From contig JBCCFC010000394.1 of the NCBI GenBank assembly GCA_039029935.1, positions 1-10,308 on the forward strand: DNA of 10,308 bases, read 5' to 3'. The DNA comes from G039029935 sp039029935. GTDB lineage: Bacteria > Chloroflexota > Anaerolineae > Caldilineales > Caldilineaceae. The notes beneath the pieces are model-generated. The model was not told where the DNA came from. It was given only the letters and a program-made list of their open reading frames with translations, and searched no databases. A program made the translations under genes and the position numbers. This document shows positions 6,621-10,308 of the stretch, one piece after another (within the stretch, counting starts at the first letter, position 1; every line of letters begins with the position of its first letter).

Positions 6621-6709
6621 AAGTTGAAGGGTTGAAAGGTTGAAAGGTTGAATGGTTGAATCATGTCTTGATGACCCTTCAACCCTTCAACCTTTCAACC
6701 TTTCAACTT
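6621..6709. repeat. Long hairpin of reiterated GGTTGAA words between binding protein and permease
   Basis: The plus strand reads repeated (A)GGTTGAA units from 6621 and complementary TTCAACC(T) units up to 6709. Arms 6621-6656 and 6674-6709 pair at about 33 of 36 positions (plus a wobble), around a loop of about 17 nt. In the minus-strand mRNA the hairpin begins 5 nt after the binding-protein stop codon and ends 13 nt before the permease start. There is no U-tract. A stem this long at the 3' end of a binding-protein cistron would be expected to block 3' exonucleases and raise binding-protein levels over the permeases. That role is known for intercistronic hairpins in such operons and is inferred here. 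Confidence 0.9.
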
Positions 6710-6714
6710 AAAAT

Positions 6715-8409
6715 TTACGCATCTTTCCAAACTTCATACAGCAGATCGTAGCTGGTTGGATGTGCATTAACATTCTGGAACTCAGTGCGTGTGATGTTCC
6801 AGACTTTGCGCCAGTAGCTGTTACCAATTGGGCCACGAGTCTGGAAAATGTCTTCCAACTGTGACATCAATTCACGACGAGCTTCTACATCCAGCGTACC
6901 TTCGGCTTGACGCAAAATTGTGACAAATTCTTCATCAACCCAGCGTGTTTCGTTCCAAGGTACTGGCGTTCCCTCGTCGTCAGCGATGTAGGCCAATGGC
7001 AATACCATTGTGTCCAATGGGCGGTGTGTCCAAGGCGTGATACCAAAATCAACATCGGCCCAGCGATCCCAGTAGCCGCTTGGCTCTGTGATGTCAAGCT
7101 GAATGTCAAAGCCAGCAGGCTCTGCCAATTCTTTGAGTGCCTGTGCAATCTCTGGCTCGGCCTGGTCGTTCTTGGCAGCCAAATTGACGACCAATGGCAA
7201 TTCGTTGCCTGTTTCAGCAGCCCACTCTTCCATCAACGCACGTGCGCCTTCTGGATCGTATGGTGGAATTGGCTTCTCAGCATATGCTGGGTGAACTGGT
7301 GCGATGTGTGCGTCAATTGACAGGTCGCCTTCGCCAAAGTAAGAGAGTTGCAAGATCTTCTCGCGATCCTGACACATCTTCATGGCTGTACGGACACGGT
7401 TGTCGGTCCACGGCTCCAAGTCTACACGCATACGAAGCAAGAAAGCCTGTGCTGTACTGGCTGACTTGACGTTAAAGGCTGGATTGTCTTTGAGTGCCAA
7501 GAAGTCAGCTGGGCGTGGTTGATACATGGTGTCAATCTGTCCTGCCTGCAAAGCGGCAACAGAAGCGTCCTTACCCAAGTTAACATAGACCAGTTCGTCC
7601 AAGTATGGCAGTGGGCTTCCATCTTCACCCATACGCCAGTAGTCGCTGCGGGCAACCAAGCGAGCGCGCTCATCTTGGTTGAACTCTTCCAACGTGAATG
7701 CGCCTGTACCGATAGGCTGCTTGAGGAAATCACCCTCGAAACTGCGGTGCATGATGGCGCCAGGATAGTGGAACAGATGCTCGGGCAAACCGATGTTGGC
7801 AGAGTTGAGATACATCTTGATGGTGTAGTCATCCACCATTTCGACATTGCTCATGCCGCCAACGTAAGAGAGCAGACCCAACATAGAAGAGCCAACATTC
7901 TCGTCGAACCACTCACCCATGGTAAACATAACATCTTCAGTAGTCAGTTCATCACCGTTGTTGAAGGTGATGCCCTGCTTCAGGTTGAGTGTCCACTCAG
8001 TTACATCATCATTGGCTTCCCAGCTATCCAGCAAGTATGGGCGTGTGATGTTGTCTGGGCCAGTTTCGGTCAGATACTCAGCAACCTGACGAACGATGTT
8101 TGCGCCTTCCAGCCATGACAGACGGGCTGGGTGGTCAATGAGTTGCAACTGGATTGCACCAGTCCATGTGCCACCACGCTTGATGCCACCAGTATCAGCA
8201 GCAGGTGCAGCGCCTGTGTCGCCGCCTGCATCACCGCCGCCAGCCGGTGCTGGGGCCGCTGGACCACAAGCAGCCAGCGCATAGGCAGCTGGTACAGATG
8301 CACCCAACAATGTGGCAAAGCGCAAGAATTCACGGCGATTCATTTTACCTTTACGAGTATCGCTTGCAGCATCTAATACCGCAGGATGAATTCGTTTTGG
8401 TTGAAACAT
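6715..8409 (-). CDS. Peptide-binding lipoprotein of an ABC importer (SBP_bac_5 / OppA-DppA family)
   Basis: This 564-residue extracytoplasmic solute-binding protein would deliver peptides or similar ligands to the permeases encoded downstream. Residues 23-48 form the export signal MNRREFLRFATLLGA...ALAAC. It has a twin-arginine-like RRxFL motif and a lipobox with Cys48 as the lipidation site, preceded by 22 hydrophilic residues. A Gly/Ala/Pro-rich tether (about 49-75) follows. The SBP_bac_5 fold starts near 80, with the family motif WTLNLKQGITFNNGDELTTEDVMFT (about 139-163) and later typical blocks such as GTGAFTLEEF and LDELVYV. Length is normal. ATG 8409 is preferred over GTG 8418 because GAGGAG (8418-8423) is 8 nt before the ATG but overlaps the GTG. 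It is the first gene of the operon. The ligand cannot be deduced; the family also includes binders of oligosaccharides, nickel and opines. Confidence 0.95.
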   Translation of the reverse strand: MFQPKRIHPAVLDAASDTRKGKMNRREFLRFATLLGASVPAAYALAACGPAAPAPAGGGDAGGDTGAAPAADTGGIKRGGTWTGAIQLQLIDHPARLSWLEGANIVRQVAEYLTETGPDNITRPYLLDSWEANDDVTEWTLNLKQGITFNNGDELTTEDVMFTMGEWFDENVGSSMLGLLSYVGGMSNVEMVDDYTIKMYLNSANIGLPEHLFHYPGAIMHRSFEGDFLKQPIGTGAFTLEEFNQDERARLVARSDYWRMGEDGSPLPYLDELVYVNLGKDASVAALQAGQIDTMYQPRPADFLALKDNPAFNVKSASTAQAFLLRMRVDLEPWTDNRVRTAMKMCQDREKILQLSYFGEGDLSIDAHIAPVHPAYAEKPIPPYDPEGARALMEEWAAETGNELPLVVNLAAKNDQAEPEIAQALKELAEPAGFDIQLDITEPSGYWDRWADVDFGITPWTHRPLDTMVLPLAYIADDEGTPVPWNETRWVDEEFVTILRQAEGTLDVEARRELMSQLEDIFQTRGPIGNSYWRKVWNITRTEFQNVNAHPTSYDLLYEVWKDA

Positions 8410-8572
8410 AAAGTCCACTCCTCTATTGAAATTTTCAAATGTTCTGATCTATGGGTGTGCTGAGTTGGCATCAACAATGGTTTAACCCTTTTTGGTAAGC
8501 AAGCTATTCATGAAGCACGAAAGATGTTAATTTAACAAAATATTCATCTCAAACCCAGCCCATATGATCAAC

Positions 8573-8602
8573 AGTATATCATTATCGTAATGATTCTACC
8601 AA
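8573..8602 (-). promoter_or_regulatory. Candidate promoter of the transporter operon with a dyad operator in the spacer
   Basis: On the minus strand, TTGGTA (8597-8602) and TATACT (8573-8578) are spaced 18 nt apart. The spacer is almost filled by the perfect dyad ATCATTA-tcg-TAATGAT (8578-8594). A repressor bound there would sit between the -35 and -10. The half-sites loosely recall Fur/Zur-type boxes (GATAATGAT; TCGTAAT), but no full consensus is met. The leader to the lipoprotein start would be about 155 nt. An alternative closer promoter (TTGAGA-N17-TAACAT around 8527-8555) cannot be excluded. Confidence 0.45.
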
Positions 8603-8660
8603 AAAAACTTACTAGCCCTTTTGTTCCATCATAACTTATTGATACAGGCCAATTTTGGCT

Positions 8661-8699
8661 ATTATAAACCAACTCTTTAATTAAACTGAAATTTCAGTT
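8661..8699 (-). promoter_or_regulatory. Perfect 16-bp palindrome next to a second minus-strand -10 element
   Basis: AACTGAAATTTCAGTT (8684-8699) is a perfect palindrome. About 18 nt downstream on the minus strand lies TATAAT (complement of 8661-8666), so the palindrome sits on the -35 position. No good -35 hexamer is present, as would fit an activator-dependent promoter. A near-palindrome GGCCAATTTTGGCT (8648-8660 area) overlaps the predicted start point. Confidence 0.35.
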
Positions 8700-8856
8700 A
8701 GGGCGGAACAAATTTGGCTGTTCGCCGCTATCGAAAATAATGCTCAATAGACAGTATACAGGAAAAATACAAGGAATATACAGGGAATATATTGGCCGAA
8801 CTGACAAAAATTTCAAAAATGACAGTCGTCTTAATACAAATTTTTCATTTTGGGAC

Positions 8857-8886
8857 TTGACAAGAAAACATTCGTTCATGTACAAT
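8857..8886 (+). promoter_or_regulatory. Near-consensus sigma-70-type promoter
   Basis: TTGACA (8857-8862) is a perfect -35, followed after 18 nt by TACAAT (8881-8886), five of six -10 bases. Transcription should begin near 8893 and run into the structured RNA and then the FtsK-like gene. A perfect TATAAT at 8915-8920 has no matching -35. It follows a second copy of the CGTTCAT word that precedes the first -10, as if the -10 region were duplicated. Confidence 0.7.
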
Positions 8887-8900
8887 TGTTCTGAAAGCGA

Positions 8901-8912
8901 GAACGCCCGTTC
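8901..8912 (+). promoter_or_regulatory. SOS-box-like palindrome GAAC-N4-GTTC
   Basis: GAACGCCCGTTC is the exact core of the Gram-positive-type LexA box (GAAC N4 GTTC) and lies just downstream of the predicted transcription start, a normal repressor position. A further GTTC at 8888-8891 forms an offset inverted pair with the same GAAC. The middle bases do not fully fit the Bacillus consensus, so the match is suggestive only. Confidence 0.35.
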
Positions 8913-8976
8913 ATTATAATGCGAAATCCAGGCTCGTGTGAACATCTAATAGACAAATGCGAGCCTTATAAGTAGT

Positions 8977-9047
8977 AGCCTGGTTTAAGCAAAACAATCA
9001 TACCATAATAGATGGTGTTGTTTTTTGTTTATACCAGGCTTTTTTTA
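8977..9047 (+). terminator. Intrinsic terminator upstream of the FtsK-like gene
   Basis: AGCCTGGT (8977-8984) pairs perfectly with ACCAGGCT (9033-9040). The long interior is itself complementary: AAAACAA near 8991-8997 with TTGTTTT near 9018-9025, and ACCAT with ATGGT around the AATAG turn. Seven T residues (9040-9046) follow directly. Because it lies between promoter and gene, it must end a small RNA or act as an attenuator. No minus-strand gene to its right would need it. Confidence 0.75.
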
Positions 9048-9081
9048 TTATCAACCTATAACATAATTCATTGATGGCTGT

Positions 9082-10095
9082 ATGATGGAATTCAGTAAAC
9101 AGAGTTTGGACACGCAAGCAGATTGTATTGAAATGGTTTTGGCCCGTCATCGTGTGGATGGGCGTATCAATGGGGGGCTGATCACCCCGCGCTTTGTGCA
9201 GTTTCAAATCATGCCACGCTTAGGCACACGTGTCAGTCGCGTCGCTGACCTCTCTGAGGAAATTGCAATGGCACTAGGCTGCCGAAATGTACGTATCTAT
9301 CGACGTGAAAACATTATCAACGTAGATGTACCGCGACAAAAGCCCGCTCCCATTCGTCTATTACAATTGTGCGAACGTTTGGTCGATTTGCCGCCCGTGA
9401 CAGCGGTGTTGGGGGTCGATGAATCTGGGACACCGTTGGTGATCAAGATGACGGCTACCAATGTAGCCCATGTGCTGATTGCTGGGACGACAGGCAGTGG
9501 CAAGACAGCTCTTGCACGTGCATTGCTGGCATCGCTTGCATTCTACAATGATCCAAGCCAACTTCAGATGGTGCTGATTGATCCCAAGCGACGTGGCTTT
9601 GCCGCACTCCAAAAGCTCAACCAGGTGCGTGGCAGGGTGATTGATTCGCATGAGGATGCGGTTACATTTTTGCGTTTGGTCGTTGCCGAGATGGAGAAGC
9701 GTGACCGCGAACAACGCAATACGCCCACCTATATTATTGCCATTGATGAATTGGCAGACCTGCTACAAACTGGTGGCAAACCCGTTGAAGCACTGCTCAA
9801 CCGCATTGCCCAACGTGGGCGTGAGGCAGGAATACATCTGGTCGCCTGTACACAAAAACCGACCGCCAGCCAGATTGGTGGTGCGATGAAAGCCAACTTT
9901 CCGGTTCGCTTGGTGGGGGCCGTTGCTAGCCGTGATGAAGCGCGATATGCCACTGGCATCAACAACAGTGGTGCAGAAAAGCTTGAAGGGCATGGTGACT
10001 TTCTGCTCGTGAACAAAGGGGAGGCCATCCGTTTTCAAGCGGCATGGCTAGACACCACCCATCTCAGCTTGATTGCAAACTGGCAAAAGCAGTAA
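9082..10095 (+). CDS. Soluble FtsK/SpoIIIE-like DNA translocase ATPase (alpha-beta motor only)
   Basis: This 337-residue protein matches the cytoplasmic motor of FtsK/SpoIIIE, which pumps double-stranded DNA using ATP. Residues about 35-85 resemble the FtsK alpha domain (VQFQIMPRLGTRVSRVADLSEEIAMALGCRNVRI). Then come Walker A GTTGSGKT (135-142), Walker B YIIAIDELADL with D222/E223, and the FtsK-typical RIAQRGREAGIHLVACTQKP (241-260), ANFPVRLVGAVAS (271-283) and GAEKLEGHGDFLL (297-309). The N-terminal membrane domain, the linker and the C-terminal gamma winged helix that reads orienting DNA sites are all absent. It is therefore not the housekeeping divisome FtsK but a short relative, as found on plasmids, integrative elements and in some accessory loci. 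An ATG at 9085 is equally possible. No Shine-Dalgarno is visible, and a three-codon frame ATG GCT GTA TGA (9074-9085) overlaps the start, so reinitiation or attenuation control is conceivable. Confidence 0.9.
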   Translation: MMEFSKQSLDTQADCIEMVLARHRVDGRINGGLITPRFVQFQIMPRLGTRVSRVADLSEEIAMALGCRNVRIYRRENIINVDVPRQKPAPIRLLQLCERLVDLPPVTAVLGVDESGTPLVIKMTATNVAHVLIAGTTGSGKTALARALLASLAFYNDPSQLQMVLIDPKRRGFAALQKLNQVRGRVIDSHEDAVTFLRLVVAEMEKRDREQRNTPTYIIAIDELADLLQTGGKPVEALLNRIAQRGREAGIHLVACTQKPTASQIGGAMKANFPVRLVGAVASRDEARYATGINNSGAEKLEGHGDFLLVNKGEAIRFQAAWLDTTHLSLIANWQKQ

Positions 10096-10308
10096 ACGAT
10101 CACACACTTTTTTAACAGGGGCATTCCACAGAATAAAATAATCAATGAAAGGCGGAGTTAGCACTCTCTAGTGCAGGTCATACACGGATAAGCCAGCATT
10201 AGAGATTACACGCAGTAGAAATTGGTCTGACCAATTTTCTCGTTTTGCTCCGCTTGCGTGTCAGCGGGTTCCTCGAAAATAGTGTCTAAAGTAGGACCCC
10301 AAATATCA
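10096..10308. other. Gene-free right end
   Basis: I see no gene here. After the FtsK-like stop there is a T-run without a good stem, a 5-bp hairpin GCACT/AGTGC (10161-10174), the operator-like palindrome at 10219-10237, and the possible insertion-sequence end at the edge. It probably leads to a gene or mobile element outside the window. Confidence 0.5.
10219..10237. promoter_or_regulatory. GntR/FadR-subfamily-like operator palindrome
   Basis: AAATTGGTCTGACCAATTT is a perfect 9-1-9 palindrome containing ATTGGT-N3-ACCAAT, the pattern bound by PdhR/LldR-type members of the GntR family. A one-base centre cannot form an RNA loop, so DNA binding by a dimer is the better reading. No gene for such a regulator is in the window; the controlled promoter is probably to the right. 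Confidence 0.5.

Larger units (their letters stand above)
8893..9047 (+). ncRNA. Structured leader or small RNA with alternative antiterminator/terminator pairing
   Basis: This is the RNA expected between the promoter at 8857-8886 and the intrinsic terminator ending at 9047. A first stem AGGCTCG/CGAGCCT (8930-8936/8960-8966) is possible. The word CCAGGCT occurs at 8928-8934 and again at 9034-9040, and its complement AGCCTGG lies between at 8977-8983. So AGCCTGG can pair backward (antiterminator) or forward (terminator), and the backward pairing also breaks the first stem. GUUCA (8909-8913) can pair with UGAAC (8939-8943). I recognise no known riboswitch, T-box or 6S family. It could be a free-standing RNA of about 155 nt or an attenuator for the gene starting at 9082. 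No peptide-coding leader with repeated codons is evident. Confidence 0.5.
8410..9081. other. Divergent regulatory intergenic region
   Basis: About 670 AT-rich bases separate the minus-strand transporter operon from the plus-strand FtsK-like gene. The region holds candidate promoters and dyads for the operon (8573-8602 and 8661-8699) and a plus-strand promoter (8857-8886) with an SOS-like box. A structured, terminator-ended RNA (about 8893-9047) follows. The 8700-8850 part has an imperfect inverted repeat around GAACA/TGTTC (8706-8722) and otherwise nothing I recognise. An 83-codon minus-strand frame at 8694-8945 crosses the plus-strand promoter and has no coding character. Confidence 0.6.

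Noticed and set aside
7519..8118. 199-codon plus-strand frame opposite the binding-protein gene
   Set aside because: It is antisense to a well-supported SBP_bac_5 gene; its length is explained by that gene's codon bias.
8694..8945. 83-codon minus-strand frame
   Set aside because: It runs across the plus-strand promoter and the SOS-like box, has no Shine-Dalgarno and no recognisable protein character.
10158..10166. CIRCE-like half-site TTAGCACTC
   Set aside because: The second half GAGTGCTAA at the required 9-bp spacing is absent (only about 2 of 9 bases fit); it forms only a 5-bp local hairpin.

Overview
The window looks like a chromosomal segment of a Gram-variable, non-proteobacterial bacterium, most plausibly a Chloroflexota (Anaerolineae-like) lineage. 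That guess rests on the Tat-type lipoprotein signal followed by a long Gly/Ala/Pro linker, an oligopeptide permease with a large extra loop, a fused double ATPase, many short intergenic palindromes, and mixed base composition. It was not checked by any search.

Nearly the whole left 8.4 kb is one minus-strand operon for an oligopeptide/dipeptide-type ABC importer. In transcription order (right to left) it encodes a solute-binding lipoprotein (6715-8409), a DppB-like permease with an extra ~110-residue extracytoplasmic block (5297-6607), and a translationally coupled protein with two PepSY-like repeats (4438-5304). A type II toxin-antitoxin pair follows (antitoxin 3610-3960, PIN/VapC-like toxin 3210-3656), then the DppC-like permease (2153-3073), and finally a fused DppD-DppF ATPase that starts at 2013 with GTG and runs off the left edge still in frame. 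The usual B-C gene junction is therefore split by about 2.2 kb of more AT-rich DNA (PepSY protein, toxin-antitoxin pair, two palindromic MITE-like elements).

Two junctions inside the operon carry long hairpins made of short reiterated words: 6621-6709 between binding protein and permease, and 2041-2150 between the second permease and the ATPase. They are unrelated in sequence but alike in architecture. They probably tune mRNA stability or read-through between strongly and weakly needed subunits.

The divergent intergenic region 8410-9081 holds candidate promoters for both sides. On the minus side a 17-bp dyad fills the spacer of a plausible promoter, and farther out a 16-bp perfect palindrome lies near a second -10. 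On the plus side a near-consensus promoter (TTGACA-N18-TACAAT) is followed by a GAAC-N4-GTTC box. Next comes a ~155-nt RNA whose three segments CCAGGCT / AGCCTGG / CCAGGCT can form either an antiterminator or an intrinsic terminator. This is either a small RNA or an attenuator leader for the next gene, and it is the best candidate here for something undescribed.

That next gene (9082-10095, plus strand) encodes a soluble mini-FtsK/SpoIIIE-like motor ATPase lacking the membrane and gamma domains. The last 213 bases have no gene but carry a 19-bp GntR/FadR-type operator-like palindrome and possibly the start of an insertion sequence at the edge.
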